Positions 10,194 to 19,383 are shown, counted from the stretch's first letter. The stretch: 49,853 nucleotides of DNA from Phenylobacterium sp. (GCF_016793285.1 NZ_JAEUMO010000027.1:1-49853); one strand, 5' to 3'. The notes: generated from the letters alone by a model not told the origin. Numbers and translations are program-made.

Positions 10194-12079
10194 CGCCGCC
10201 AGGGCGCGACGCGGTCCGGCGGGTCGCCCAGGCGGTAGTTGGTGAAGCGCTTGTCGAAGACGGGGCCGTAGAAGGGGTCGGCGTCGAGGACGGGGCCCCA
10301 GCGTTCGCGCATCACGGCGACCTCGCGCGCGAAGCGGGCGGCGGCTTCCGGGGCGAGGTCCGAGCCGCGGCTGGCGCTCTCGTGGTGGTCGAGTTCGGCG
10401 TAGGGCGTCCAGACGATGTCGTAGCCCGCGGCGCGAACCTTCAGGCAGAGATCGACGTCGTTGAAGGCGACGGCCAGGCCGGCCTCGTCCATGCCGCCGA
10501 CCTCGTCCCAGACGGCCTTGCGGATGGCCAGGCACGCGGCGGTGACGGCGGAGACGTTGCGGGGGAGGACGAGGTGACCCTGGGCGCCGACGTGGTCGCC
10601 CGCCGCGCCGGCGTAGAGGTGGCCCGCGACCCTCTCGGCGACATCGCCGGTGCCCAGCACCACGCCGGCGTGCTGCAGCGTGCCGTCCGGGTAGTAGAGC
10701 TTGGCCCCGACCGCGCCGACGTTCGGGCGAACGGCCTGGGCGACCAGTTCGCCGAGCCAGCCGGGCTCCCGCACGGCGATGTCGTTGTTGAGCAGCAGCA
10801 GGACTTCGCCCCTGGCCTCGCGGGCGGCGATGTTGTTGAGGGCCGCGAAGTTGAAGGCCCCGGGCGCCGGCAGGACCCGCACGCGCGGGTCGGCCTTCAG
10901 GCGCTCGAACAGCGCCAGCGCGGCGGGCGCCTCGCTGCCGTTGTCGACGATCAGGAGTTCGAGCGGGGCGTAGTCGGTGTGCTTCAGCACGCCGTCGGCG
11001 ACGTGCGCCAGGAGTTCGGCGCGGTCGCGGGTGGGCACGACGATGCTGACCGGCGGCCGCGGGACGGGCAGGGTGCGTCGGACGCGGAGCCAGCCCTGCC
11101 TCCCGGGCAAGCGCTCGACGCTCGCCTCCTGCCCGGTGCGCTCCAGGTGCTCCTGCACGGCGCGGCGCGACGCCTCGGCGCACTGCTCGGCGCGGGCGCG
11201 GGAGTAGGAGCCCTGCCGGCCCTGCCAGCGCCAGTGGTAGAGCACCCAGGGGATGTGGCGGATGCGGTCGGTGCGCTCGGACGCGCGCAGCAGGAGGTCG
11301 TGGTCCTGGGCGCCGTCGAACGCCTCGCGCACGCCGCCCAGCGCCTCGACCAGCGCGCGGCGCATGACGGTGAGGTGGTTCACGGCGTTCACGCTGAGCA
11401 TCAGCTCGGCGTTCCAGTCGGTCTTGTGGGCGGGCTGCGAGCGGACGCCGCGCGCGTCGATCTTGTCCTCGTCGGAGAAGACGATGTCGGCGTCGGGGTG
11501 GGCGTTCAGCTCAACCGCCACCTCGTAGAGCGCGCGCTCGCTGAGCAGGTCGTCGTGATCGAGGAAGGCGACGAACGCGCCGGTCGCCAGCGCGAGCGCG
11601 GAGTTGGTGGCCGCCGCGATGCCGCCATTGGCGTCGCGGCGGACGATCCGGATGCGGGGCTCGGCGGCGGCGTGGGCCTGGAGCGCGGCCCAGACGGCCC
11701 CACCCGGCGAGCCGTCGTCGGCGATGCAGAGTTCCCAGTGCGGGTAGAGCTGGCCGCGGACCGACGCGATCGCCTCGTCCAGCAGCCGCAGGTCCGAGCG
11801 CCAGCAGGTCATGACGACGGAGATCAGCGGCCGGTCCGCCAGCCGGTCGATATGCGCGCGGATGGCGTCGCGGTCTTCGTCGGAGAGGGTGTCGTAGCGC
11901 TCGACCCAGGCGCGGTACTCGGCGTCGGTCTGCGCCTCGGGACCCACCACGCTGCGCACGAAGCGCTCGCCCCAGCGCGTCTTCGTCATCGCGACGGCGA
12001 GCGCATGCACCACCGCGTGGACCGGCGGCCAGCGGCGGACGACGCGGAGCGCGGCGGCGGTCGTGCTGCGGAAAGACAT
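10190..12079 (-). CDS. Tandem-domain family 2 glycosyltransferase
   Basis: A 629-residue protein with two GT-A (GT2) domains. The first begins at PLISVVMTCW (about residue 84), with DDGSP near 121 and a metal-binding LDHDD near 173-177. The second begins at PPVSIVVPTRDRAELL (about 342), with VDNGSEAP and LLLLNNDI near 427-434. The C-terminal WTPYAELDHHESASRG matches rhamnosyl/O-antigen-type GT2 proteins. It probably transfers sugars onto a surface polysaccharide or lipid carrier at the cytoplasmic face of the inner membrane. Its stop overlaps that of convergent argJ by 4 bp. No other polysaccharide genes are nearby. Confidence 0.88.
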   Translation of the reverse strand: MSFRSTTAAALRVVRRWPPVHAVVHALAVAMTKTRWGERFVRSVVGPEAQTDAEYRAWVERYDTLSDEDRDAIRAHIDRLADRPLISVVMTCWRSDLRLLDEAIASVRGQLYPHWELCIADDGSPGGAVWAALQAHAAAEPRIRIVRRDANGGIAAATNSALALATGAFVAFLDHDDLLSERALYEVAVELNAHPDADIVFSDEDKIDARGVRSQPAHKTDWNAELMLSVNAVNHLTVMRRALVEALGGVREAFDGAQDHDLLLRASERTDRIRHIPWVLYHWRWQGRQGSYSRARAEQCAEASRRAVQEHLERTGQEASVERLPGRQGWLRVRRTLPVPRPPVSIVVPTRDRAELLAHVADGVLKHTDYAPLELLIVDNGSEAPAALALFERLKADPRVRVLPAPGAFNFAALNNIAAREARGEVLLLLNNDIAVREPGWLGELVAQAVRPNVGAVGAKLYYPDGTLQHAGVVLGTGDVAERVAGHLYAGAAGDHVGAQGHLVLPRNVSAVTAACLAIRKAVWDEVGGMDEAGLAVAFNDVDLCLKVRAAGYDIVWTPYAELDHHESASRGSDLAPEAAARFAREVAVMRERWGPVLDADPFYGPVFDKRFTNYRLGDPPDRVAPWRR

Positions 12080-12133
12080 CGTGGCCGTGAGTTACCGGCC
12101 TTCGCGGCCATCCACTAGATGCGCGCGTCGGCG

Positions 12134-12225
12134 TCTCTCGATCACCACCAAGATCACCAAGACCACGAAGAGCCCCGGACAGCCGCGACGGCTTGGTGAG
12201 CTTCGTGCTCTTGGTGGTTGAGAAA
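12134..12225. repeat. CACCAAGA-type repeats in inverted arrangement
   Basis: The left part holds repeated ACCACCAAGA, CACCAAGA and CCACGAAG units. The right part, near 12191-12224, holds the complementary CTTGGTG, CTTCGTG and CTTGGTGGTTGAGA units, so the RNA can fold into a long imperfect hairpin. It fills the gap between the helicase stop and the glycosyltransferase start. Similar CACCAAGATCACCAAG units recur between genes in many high-GC bacteria, but I cannot assign a function. Confidence 0.5.
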
Positions 12226-12246
12226 CCCGCGCCTGCGGCGCCGTCC

Positions 12247-13689
12247 CTAGCGGTTCGACCAGACGCCGGTCGAGCCGCCGGAAGACCGGCCGCCGCCGCC
12301 GTGGCCGCCGCTGCGGCCTGCGCCGCCGCCACGGCCGCGACCGCCGCCGCTGCGGCCCGGGCCCTTGAAGGCGGGCTTGTCGCTGGCGGCGCGAACGGGC
12401 GCGCCTTCGTGGCGATGACCGCCGCCGCCGCCATTCCCGTGGTTGCGGTTGCGCTTCGGCTTGTTGCCGCCGCGGTTGGCGTTGGCGCTGCGGGTGTCGG
12501 CGCGTTCCGGACGGCCGCCCGGATCGGGCATGGCCGCGGTGGCCGCGCCCAGGTGGCGGTCGTTGCGGCGGTCGAAGCTGGGGATCCGCTGGCGGGTCAC
12601 CTTCTCGATGTCCTTCAGCAGGCTGCGCTCGTCGTCGGCGCAGAAGGCCACGGCCGAGCCGTCGGCGCCGGCGCGGGCCGTGCGGCCGATCCGGTGGACG
12701 TAGGCTTCCGGCACGTTCGGCAGCTCGAACTGCACGACGTGGCTGACCGCGTCGATGTCGATGCCGCGCGCGGCGATGTCGGTGGCCACCAGGGCGCGGA
12801 CCTCACCGGCCTTGAAGGCGGCGAGGGCGCGCTCGCGCTGGCCCTGGCTCTTGTCGCCGTGGATCGACACGGCTTCGACGCCGGCCTGCTCCAGGCCCTT
12901 GGCTACGCGGTCGGCGCCGCGCTTGGTGCGGGTGAACACGATCACGCGCTTGAAGCCGCCGTCGTCGAACAGTTCGGCCAGCAGGGCGCGCTTGCGCTGC
13001 TGCTCGACGAACAGGACCCGCTGGTTGATCCGTTCCACGGTGGTGGCCTGCGGGGTCACCGCGACCTTCACCGGGTTCGGGTTCAGGATCTCGCCCGAGA
13101 GCTTCTCGATCTCGCCGGGCATGGTGGCCGAGAAGAACAGGTTCTGGCGCTGGCGCGGCAGGAACTTCACGATCTTCCGGATCGGCACGATGAAGCCCAT
13201 GTCCAGCATCTGGTCGGCCTCGTCCAGGACGAAGGTCTCGACGCCTTCCAGCGTCATGGTCTTTTCGCCCAGGTGGTCGAGCAGGCGGCCGGGGGTGGCC
13301 ACCAGCACGTCGACGCCACCGGCCAGCGCGCGCATCTGGCCGCCGTACTTCACGCCGCCGAAGACGACGGCGACGGTGACGCCCATGTGCTTGCCGTAGG
13401 CCTTGAAGCTCTCGCCGATCTGGGTGGCGAGTTCGCGGGTGGGGGCCAGGACGAGGACGCGGGCGCTGCGGCGCGGGGCCGGCTTCTTGTTTTCGGCGAG
13501 GCGGTGGAGGATCGGCAGGGCGAAGGCTGCGGTCTTGCCGGTGCCGGTCTGGGCGATGCCCAGGATGTCCTTGCCCGCCAGCACGCCCGGGATCGCCTGG
13601 GCCTGGATCGGGGTCGGATTGACGTAGCCTTCGTCGGCCAGCGCCTTGAGCAGCGGCTTGGCCAGGCCAAGGTCGGTGAATTGAGTCAA
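12247..13689 (-). CDS. DEAD-box ATP-dependent RNA helicase (RhlE-like)
   Basis: A 480-residue DEAD-box helicase that unwinds RNA during ribosome assembly or mRNA decay. In order: the F-T-D-L-G-L leader and Q motif (PTPIQ, about 26-30), motif I AQTGTGKT (46-53), PTRELA, TPGRLLDHL, DEAD at 156-159, SAT at 187-189, then VIVFTRTKRGAD, ATDIAARGIDID and HRIGRTARAG. The C-terminal tail from about residue 400 is a Gly/Arg-rich RGG-like low-complexity region that probably binds RNA. The start appears to be TTG at 13689, because homology begins exactly at TQFTDLGL and no in-frame ATG is close. Confidence 0.95.
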   Translation of the reverse strand: MTQFTDLGLAKPLLKALADEGYVNPTPIQAQAIPGVLAGKDILGIAQTGTGKTAAFALPILHRLAENKKPAPRRSARVLVLAPTRELATQIGESFKAYGKHMGVTVAVVFGGVKYGGQMRALAGGVDVLVATPGRLLDHLGEKTMTLEGVETFVLDEADQMLDMGFIVPIRKIVKFLPRQRQNLFFSATMPGEIEKLSGEILNPNPVKVAVTPQATTVERINQRVLFVEQQRKRALLAELFDDGGFKRVIVFTRTKRGADRVAKGLEQAGVEAVSIHGDKSQGQRERALAAFKAGEVRALVATDIAARGIDIDAVSHVVQFELPNVPEAYVHRIGRTARAGADGSAVAFCADDERSLLKDIEKVTRQRIPSFDRRNDRHLGAATAAMPDPGGRPERADTRSANANRGGNKPKRNRNHGNGGGGGHRHEGAPVRAASDKPAFKGPGRSGGGRGRGGGAGRSGGHGGGGRSSGGSTGVWSNR

Positions 13690-13995
13690 ACGATGGTCTT
13701 TCGCGTAGGCGGAAGCGCGGCCTCAGGGTCATTCCCAGGGTCGCGTCAGCGCCGGTCTTTGGAGAAGCGCCCCGCGTGATGGGCGCGTCGGGTGAGAAAA
13801 CCTCACGGCGCTCGACAGGCTGAGCCTCAATTCTGAGGCCCCACGCGGCTGGAGCGCAGATAGCGTCCGGGAGGGACGCGAGCCGCAAATCGGGGTTTTG
13901 CGCGCCAAAGTCAACCCGGAAGGTCGGATTAACCACCTTCCGGGGTTCCATTTATCCGGGCGCCGCCGCAGGGTTTCCTACCGGAGGCTGTTCGA
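13690..13995. promoter_or_regulatory. 306-bp divergent intergenic region with a perfect 9-bp stem at 13916-13943
   Basis: This gap separates the helicase (reverse, start 13689) from the serine hydrolase (forward, start 13996). At 13916-13943 CCGGAAGGT and ACCTTCCGG flank a 10-base loop, a perfect inverted repeat 50 bp upstream of the hydrolase start and 227 bp upstream of the helicase start. It could be an operator, or a stem in a long helicase leader RNA; cold-shock helicases often have structured leaders. No coding sequence is convincing here. Confidence 0.45.
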
Positions 13996-15177
13996 ATGAA
14001 GCGTGTCGTCCTCGCGCTGCTGGCGGCGCTGGCGCTGGCTGCGCCCGCGTCTGCGGGGGCGCCGTCGAAGGTCGACCGTGCGCACATCGGCGACCTGGAG
14101 ACGCGGCTGTTGCCGGGCCGCATCCCGGTCGAGGGCGCGCAGTTCGAGACCCTGGGCGCCCGGATGGCGGCGCTGAAGGTGCCGGGTGTCAGCATCGCCT
14201 TCTTCGAGGACGGCAAGGTCCGCTGGGTGAAGACCTACGGCGTGGCCGACGCCGCGACCCGTCAGCCGCTGACGCCCGAAACGCGCTTCCAGGCGGCGTC
14301 GATGAGCAAGGCGGTGGCGGCGGCGGGCGCGCTCAGGCTGGTCGAGGCCGGGCGCCTCTCGCTGGACGGCGACATCGACGAGCGGCTGACCTCGTGGCGC
14401 GTGCCGGCGAGCGAGTTCACGGCGGTCGAGAAGGTGACGCTTCGGCGCCTGCTCAGCCACACGGCCGGCATGACGGTGAGCGGCTTCCCGGGCTACCGGC
14501 CCGACCAGGCCGTGCCGACGACGGTGCAGGTGCTGAACGGCGCCAGGCCCGCCAACACGCCCGCGGTGCGCTCCCAGGCCAGGCCGGGGAGCGCGTGGAG
14601 CTATTCCGGCGGTGGCTACACGGTGGCCCAGCTCGCCATGACCGACGTCTCCGGCGAGCCGTTCCCGGCCCTGCTGCACCGGCTCGTGCTGAGGCCCGCG
14701 GACATGACGCACTCGACCTTCCAGCAGCCCCTGGGCGCCGCGCTGAAGGCCGGGGCCGCCAGCGGCCACTTCGTCACCGGCAACCCGATCCCCGGCGGCC
14801 AGAACACCTATCCCGAGTACGCCGCGGCCGGCCTCTGGACGACGCCCGGCGACTACGCGCGCTTCGCGATGGCCTTGCAGCGGAGCCTGGACGGCAGGAA
14901 GGGCGCGCTCCTGCAACCCGCCTCGATCCAGGCGATGACGACGCCGGTGCTGAACGGGAACGGCCTGGGCGTGATCATCTCGCGCCGCGGCGGGCGGCTG
15001 GCCATGGAGCATTCGGGCTCGAACGTCGGCTTCAAGTGTACGTTCGTGGCCTTCCTCGACGGCCGCCGCGAAGGCTTTGTGGTCATGACCAACAGCGACA
15101 ACGGGGCGGCCCTGATCGCGGAGATCCAGCGCGCGCTCGCCACCAGCTACGGCTGGGGCGCCCCGCAGCAGCCGTAG
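13996..15177 (+). CDS. Secreted serine hydrolase, beta-lactamase/class C family
   Basis: A 393-residue periplasmic hydrolase of the beta-lactamase (PBP4*/EstB-like) family. A signal peptide (MKRVVLALLAALALAAPASA) is cleaved near residue 20. The nucleophile is Ser102 in SMSK (102-105). The second element is WSYSGGGYTVAQL, a Tyr-Ser-Gly in place of Tyr-x-Asn. The third is MEHSGSNVGF, His-Ser-Gly in place of Lys-Thr-Gly. These variants are usual in esterase or D-aminopeptidase members, so true beta-lactam hydrolysis is doubtful. It is monocistronic and converges on the M20 gene. Confidence 0.88.
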   Translation: MKRVVLALLAALALAAPASAGAPSKVDRAHIGDLETRLLPGRIPVEGAQFETLGARMAALKVPGVSIAFFEDGKVRWVKTYGVADAATRQPLTPETRFQAASMSKAVAAAGALRLVEAGRLSLDGDIDERLTSWRVPASEFTAVEKVTLRRLLSHTAGMTVSGFPGYRPDQAVPTTVQVLNGARPANTPAVRSQARPGSAWSYSGGGYTVAQLAMTDVSGEPFPALLHRLVLRPADMTHSTFQQPLGAALKAGAASGHFVTGNPIPGGQNTYPEYAAAGLWTTPGDYARFAMALQRSLDGRKGALLQPASIQAMTTPVLNGNGLGVIISRRGGRLAMEHSGSNVGFKCTFVAFLDGRREGFVVMTNSDNGAALIAEIQRALATSYGWGAPQQP

Positions 15178-15204
15178 AGTTCTGGCTCGGCTCAACCCCA
15201 CCCC

Positions 15205-15232
15205 GCTCGTCCCCGCATGCGCGGGGATGAGC
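15205..15232. terminator. Hairpin between convergent genes (terminator or REP)
   Basis: GCTCGTCCCCGC, loop ATGC, GCGGGGATGAGC form a nearly perfect stem between the stops of the serine hydrolase (15177) and the M20 gene (15236). There is no T-run, so it is either a bidirectional factor-dependent stop or a REP-type palindrome. Confidence 0.55.
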
Positions 15233-15235
15233 GGA

Positions 15236-16771
15236 TCACCAGCTCATGTCCGACAGCAGCGCCGCGTAGATCTCGATGCCGCGCCACAGCGCGTCCAGCT
15301 TCAGGTTCTCGTTCACGGCGTGCTGGTTGTTGTCGAAGTTGGCGATGGAGACGCCGACCATCGGGGCCTGCAGCGCGTCGACGACCTCCACCATGCCCGA
15401 ACTCGCGCCCACGGTCGGGATCTTGATCGGCGGATAGCCCACGGTGCGCTCGATGGCGGCGGCGACGGCCATGGCGGGCGGGCTGTCCACGGCGCTGCGG
15501 GTGGCGCGCGAGCCGCCCTGGTCCCACTCGATCTTCAGCACCCTGGGGTGCGCGCCGCGGGTCGCCGCGTCGGGCGTCTCGCGCACCAGCGTCCAGCCCT
15601 GGGCGGCGAGGTGGGCCTCGACGGCCTTCTTCACGCGCTCGGGGGTCTGGCCGGCGGCGAGGCGGATGTCGAACGAGGCGTCGGCCTCGGTGGCGATGGC
15701 GTTGGCCGCGTCGGGGCCGGTGTCGCCGCCGTGGATCGCGCGCACGTTCAGCGTGGTGGTCATGTAGCCGTCGACCAGGCGCGGCCCGCCGACGTTGCGG
15801 CCGATGGCGAGGTTCCGCTTCAGGCCGGTCTCGACGTCGGGCAGGGCGGCCAGCGCCGCCTTCTCGGCCGGCGACACCGGCTGGACGTCGTCGTAGATGC
15901 CGGGGACCAGGATGCGGCCGTCCTCGTCGCGCAGGCTCATGACGAGGTTCGCGATCATCACCGTCGGGCTGGGCGCCCAACTGCCGTAGTGGCCGTCGTG
16001 CAGCGGGCGGATCGGGCCGTAGACGGTGGTCTTGAAGCCCACGATCCCGCGGTTGCCGAAGTTGAGCTGCTGCCGGCCCGACTGGTGGACCGGGCCGTCG
16101 CCCATGATGATGAGGTCGGTCTTCAGCGTCTCCCTGTGCCGGTTCACCAGGGCGGCGAAGTGCGGCGAGCCCTGCTCCTCCTCGCCTTCCCACAGGACCT
16201 TGATGTTGACCGACGGCTTGCGGCCCGCGGCCTTCAGCGCGTCCATCGCCGAGAGCAGCGCCTGCACCGAGACCTTGTCGTCGCCGGCCGAGCGGCCGAA
16301 GAGGCGCCACTCCGGATCGAGCGGGCCGGCGCCCGCCTGCCAGTCCACCGCCTTCGCCTCGGGCAGCGCGGTTCGCATGGTCGGCTGGAAGGGATCGTTC
16401 AGCCAGCCCTTCTGGGCGATCGGCTGGCCGTCGTAGTGGGCGTAGAAGACGACGGTGCGCCGGGCGCCCTTGGTCTTCAGCTCCCCGAACACCGAGGGCG
16501 GCGTGTCGGGCTCGGCGTAGAGCTTCTCGGCGGTGAAGCCGCGGGCCTTCAGGAGGCCGGTGAGGTAGTCGGCGTTCTTCTCGATGTCGGCGACGTTGGT
16601 CGCCACGTTCGGCATCGCGAGCATCTTGATGAAGTCGGCGACGACCGCCTTCTCGTTCGCCTCGCGCCAGGCGCGGACCTCCTTCACCGGCGTCGCCGCC
16701 TGCGCCGCGCCCGCCAGCAGCGCCCCCACCAGCACGGCAGACGCCAGACCCATCCCCGGAACGCCACGCAT
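15236..16771 (-). CDS. Secreted M20-family zinc metallopeptidase
   Basis: A 511-residue exported M20/M28-like dipeptidase or carboxypeptidase. The signal peptide runs MRGVPGMG through GALLAGAAQA. Metal ligands are visible: His112 and Asp114 in FYAHYDG, Asp in GRSAGDDKVS (about 163), the Glu pair in LWEGEEEQGSP (about 194-198), Asp in IIMGDGP, and a C-terminal His in FDNNQHAVNEN. A dimerisation lid domain lies between. The probable role is hydrolysis of peptides in the periplasm. The start at 16771 is chosen because the signal peptide begins there; the frame stays open further upstream but overlaps mutT on the other strand. Confidence 0.9.
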   Translation of the reverse strand: MRGVPGMGLASAVLVGALLAGAAQAATPVKEVRAWREANEKAVVADFIKMLAMPNVATNVADIEKNADYLTGLLKARGFTAEKLYAEPDTPPSVFGELKTKGARRTVVFYAHYDGQPIAQKGWLNDPFQPTMRTALPEAKAVDWQAGAGPLDPEWRLFGRSAGDDKVSVQALLSAMDALKAAGRKPSVNIKVLWEGEEEQGSPHFAALVNRHRETLKTDLIIMGDGPVHQSGRQQLNFGNRGIVGFKTTVYGPIRPLHDGHYGSWAPSPTVMIANLVMSLRDEDGRILVPGIYDDVQPVSPAEKAALAALPDVETGLKRNLAIGRNVGGPRLVDGYMTTTLNVRAIHGGDTGPDAANAIATEADASFDIRLAAGQTPERVKKAVEAHLAAQGWTLVRETPDAATRGAHPRVLKIEWDQGGSRATRSAVDSPPAMAVAAAIERTVGYPPIKIPTVGASSGMVEVVDALQAPMVGVSIANFDNNQHAVNENLKLDALWRGIEIYAALLSDMSW

Positions 16772-16864
16772 CGAAGGACCCCGCTTCAGCTTCACGCCCG
16801 TTGTAGCGGCGTCGGCGCGGTTGGCGAGTTGCCTTTGCGGGCGGTCGCGGCCAAGGAAGCCCAC

Positions 16865-17269
16865 ATGACCAGACCGATGGTTCTCGTGGCCGCGGCCGCC
16901 CTTGTGGATACCGATGGGCGTGTCCTGCTGTGCCAGCGGCCCGAGGGCAAGCAACTGGCCGGGCTCTGGGAATTTCCGGGCGGCAAGGTCGAGCCGGGCG
17001 AGACGCCCGAGGCCTGCCTGATCCGCGAGCTGAACGAGGAACTCGGGATCACGGTGACGAAGGCGTGCCTGGCGCCCTTCGTGTTCGCCAGCCACGAGTA
17101 CGAGGCCTTCCACCTGCTGATGCCGCTCTACCTGATCCGGCGCTGGGAGGGCGCGGTGCGGGCGCTCGAGCACAAGGCCCTGGCCTGGGTGCGCCCCAAC
17201 GACATGGACGCTTACCCCATGCCGCCCGCCGACCCCCCGCTGGTCGCCTGGCTCAGGGACCTGATCTGA
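16865..17269 (+). CDS. mutT: Nudix hydrolase MutT (8-oxo-dGTP diphosphatase)
   Basis: A 134-residue Nudix enzyme, the right size for MutT, which removes 8-oxo-dGTP from the nucleotide pool. The Nudix box spans residues 40-62 and matches G-x5-E-x7-RE-U-x-EE-x-G-U exactly (G40, E46, R54, E55, E58, E59, G61). LWEFPGGKVEPGE and the C-terminal ALAWVRPNDM also match MutT. The TGA overlaps the ATG of the next gene (17269), so the two are probably translated together. Its proximity to argJ and secA resembles what I recall of Caulobacter gene order. Confidence 0.92.
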   Translation: MTRPMVLVAAAALVDTDGRVLLCQRPEGKQLAGLWEFPGGKVEPGETPEACLIRELNEELGITVTKACLAPFVFASHEYEAFHLLMPLYLIRRWEGAVRALEHKALAWVRPNDMDAYPMPPADPPLVAWLRDLI

Positions 17270-18270
17270 TGCTGCGCGGCGTGCTGCTTGCCGCCGCGCT
17301 GGCCGCGACGCCGGCGCACGCGGCGTGGCGGCACATCGACCTGCCGAAGGACGCCACCCTCCGCGCCGTGGCGGTGGCCGGGCCGCGGGCCTTCCGCGTC
17401 TCGGGTTCGAAGGGGACGCTCGGCGTCACCGACGACGGCGGCGCGACATGGCGGCTGGCGGCCGTGGCCGGCGGCGAGGCGCTCGACTTCCGTGGGCTGG
17501 CGGCCCTGGACGGCAAGACGCTGGTCGTGACCAGCGCCGGCGACGGCGCGGCGGGTCAGGCGCGGATCTACCGCAGCGCCGACGCCGGCGCGTCCTGGAC
17601 CCTGGCGTTCGAGACCAAGCTGCCCGGCAGCTTCCTCGACGCCGTCGCCTTCCGCGACACCCGGAACGGGCTCGTGCTGGGCGATCCGGTCGACGGGCGC
17701 TGGTTCCTGCTGCGCACCACCGATGGCGGCAAGACCTGGGTGCGCAGGCCCGGGCCGCCGGTCGAACCGGGCGAGGCGGCCTTCGCGGCCAGCAACGCGG
17801 CGCTGTTCCTCGGGCCGCGCGCCGAGATATGGATCGTCTCCGGTGGCCTGAAGACCGCGCGCATCTTCCACTCCCGCGACGACGGCGGGCAGTGGGACAT
17901 CTTCGACGCCATCCTGCCGGCCTCCGCCACGGCCGGCCTGTTCGGTGGCCTGGCGCTGGGCAAGGACCGCGCCGTGGTGGTCGGCGGCGACTACAAGAAC
18001 GAGCTGGCCGCCGGCGACGGCATCGTCATCGCCGAGGCGTTCGGCCTCTTCACGCCGCCGCACGAGGGAACGCCGCGCCTGCTGGAAGGCGTCGGCCGCC
18101 TGAACGCCAGGACCCTGATCGCCGTCGGCCCGCGCGGCACGTCGGTCAGCCGCGACGACGGCGAGACCTGGAAGCAGGTCGACCACGACGCCTTCCACGC
18201 CATCGCCTGCCGCGCCGGGACCTGCGTCGCCGCCGGCGCCAAGGGCAAGGTCGCCGTCTGGCGCGACTGA
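17269..18270 (+). CDS. Exported BNR/Asp-box beta-propeller protein
   Basis: A 333-residue protein with a signal peptide (MLRGVLLAAALAATPAHA). The mature part is a propeller with Asp-box (S/T-x-D-x-G-x-T/S-W) turns: TDDGGATW, SADAGASW, TTDGGKTW, SRDDGGQW and SRDDGETW. The fold resembles Ycf48-like or sialidase-type propellers, but no catalytic sialidase residues are evident, so it is likely a binding or assembly protein in the periplasm. It overlaps mutT by one base (TGATG). Confidence 0.82.
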   Translation: MLRGVLLAAALAATPAHAAWRHIDLPKDATLRAVAVAGPRAFRVSGSKGTLGVTDDGGATWRLAAVAGGEALDFRGLAALDGKTLVVTSAGDGAAGQARIYRSADAGASWTLAFETKLPGSFLDAVAFRDTRNGLVLGDPVDGRWFLLRTTDGGKTWVRRPGPPVEPGEAAFAASNAALFLGPRAEIWIVSGGLKTARIFHSRDDGGQWDIFDAILPASATAGLFGGLALGKDRAVVVGGDYKNELAAGDGIVIAEAFGLFTPPHEGTPRLLEGVGRLNARTLIAVGPRGTSVSRDDGETWKQVDHDAFHAIACRAGTCVAAGAKGKVAVWRD

Positions 18271-18330
18271 CCACGGCGCCGCCAGGCGAGGTGAGGCGGG
18301 CGCCGCTGCGAACTCTGGCCCGCTCGGTGT

Positions 18331-18362
18331 TCATGGGTGACCGGGACAAGCCCGGCCATGAC
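18331..18362. repeat. Intergenic palindromic repeat with CCGGG-ACAAG-CCCGG core
   Basis: The block TCATGGGTGACCGGGACAAG and the following CCCGGCCATGAC form an imperfect inverted repeat between the convergent propeller gene and lipoprotein gene. The GGGTGACCGGGACAAGCCCG unit resembles a short repeat found between genes in many alphaproteobacteria. It may work as a terminator. Confidence 0.5.
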
Positions 18363-18374
18363 GTTCAGATGAGA

Positions 18375-19277
18375 CTACAACCCCGCCCGCCGCGCCGGCC
18401 GCGTCGCCTCGACCACGCACCGGCCGGGGTCGGCCATGGCGTGGAGGCCCAGGCAGTAGATGTCCTCGTAGTGCGTGCCGGCGGCGGCGAGGCACTGGTG
18501 GTAGTTGAGCTTGGCGATCCGCAGGCACTGGCCGCTCCGGGGCTCCTGCATCAGCGACCGCGCCGCGCCGTCCTGGCCCAGCACGGTCAGCGCCGCCACC
18601 GCGACGCCGCGGGCCACCACCGGGCTCGCGCCGCCACGGCGCCCACCCTCGGCGATGGCGGCGGAGAGGCGCGCGCGGTCGGCGGGATCGGCGCGGTAGC
18701 CGGCCGCCTGCTTCACCGCCGCCAGCCGCTCGGCGGCCGCGGGGCCGGAGATCCGGGCGCGCGACCACGCCTGGTGCTGGACGCTGTAGGAGGCCTTGCG
18801 CACCCGCTGGCCGGCCGCGGCCAGGGCCTCGCCGCGGCGGGCCAGCGCGGCGTTGGCGCGGGCTGCCGCGGCGGTCGCGCCGGGCAGGCCCAGCGCCGCG
18901 TTCGGGTCGGCGGCCACGCGACGGGCCACGTCGCGGTTCGCGCGCACGGCGGCGACGAAGCCGGGTTCCTGCATGGCCGCCAGCGCGGCGTAGGCGATCA
19001 TGCCGGCCTCGAGCTGCCGGGGCTCGTAGCCGGCGGCGGTGCGCAGCCGCTGGCCGATTTCGGCCGGGTCGGCGAACGACGGGTCGATGGCGGCTGCGCG
19101 GCGCGTGTAGGCCTCGAAGGCGCTGGCCTGGCCGGCGAGGCCGACGTCCACATAGCCGCCACCGGGCGGCGACGGGCGCTGTGCCTGGCGCTGCGGCGGG
19201 GCCGAACGCGTGGCGCAGCCGGCGAGCGTGATGACGATGAGCGCAGCCGAAAGGCCGCGGGACAAGCTTGGGCGCAC
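18375..19277 (-). CDS. Hypothetical lipoprotein
   Basis: A 300-residue exported protein with a good lipobox, ITLAGC, at about residue 21. The mature part is Ala/Arg-rich and mostly helical. It ends in a Cys-containing segment (GQCLRIAKLNYHQCLAAAGT, then YCLGLHAM and GRCVVE) that probably forms disulfides. I do not recognise a characterised family. An outer-membrane or periplasmic role is inferred from the lipobox only. The gene stands alone between convergent and divergent neighbours. Confidence 0.78.
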   Translation of the reverse strand: MRPSLSRGLSAALIVITLAGCATRSAPPQRQAQRPSPPGGGYVDVGLAGQASAFEAYTRRAAAIDPSFADPAEIGQRLRTAAGYEPRQLEAGMIAYAALAAMQEPGFVAAVRANRDVARRVAADPNAALGLPGATAAAARANAALARRGEALAAAGQRVRKASYSVQHQAWSRARISGPAAAERLAAVKQAAGYRADPADRARLSAAIAEGGRRGGASPVVARGVAVAALTVLGQDGAARSLMQEPRSGQCLRIAKLNYHQCLAAAGTHYEDIYCLGLHAMADPGRCVVEATRPARRAGL

Positions 19278-19383
19278 GTCGAATACTCCCCCGACGAACC
19301 GCCCCCCAAGTGGCGCGAGCCTGGCCGCGAACGACCCGGCCTGCGCCGTGGCGGACTGTCGCGGCGACGTGGTTAGCGGAGTG

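Noticed and set aside
13996-15177. Beta-lactam resistance gene
   Set aside because: The second and third active-site elements are YSG and HSG rather than YxN and KTG, which points to an esterase or peptidase-like member.
15236-17173. A 645-codon version of the M20 peptidase
   Set aside because: The extra N-terminal codons lie antisense to mutT and precede a clear signal peptide at 16771.
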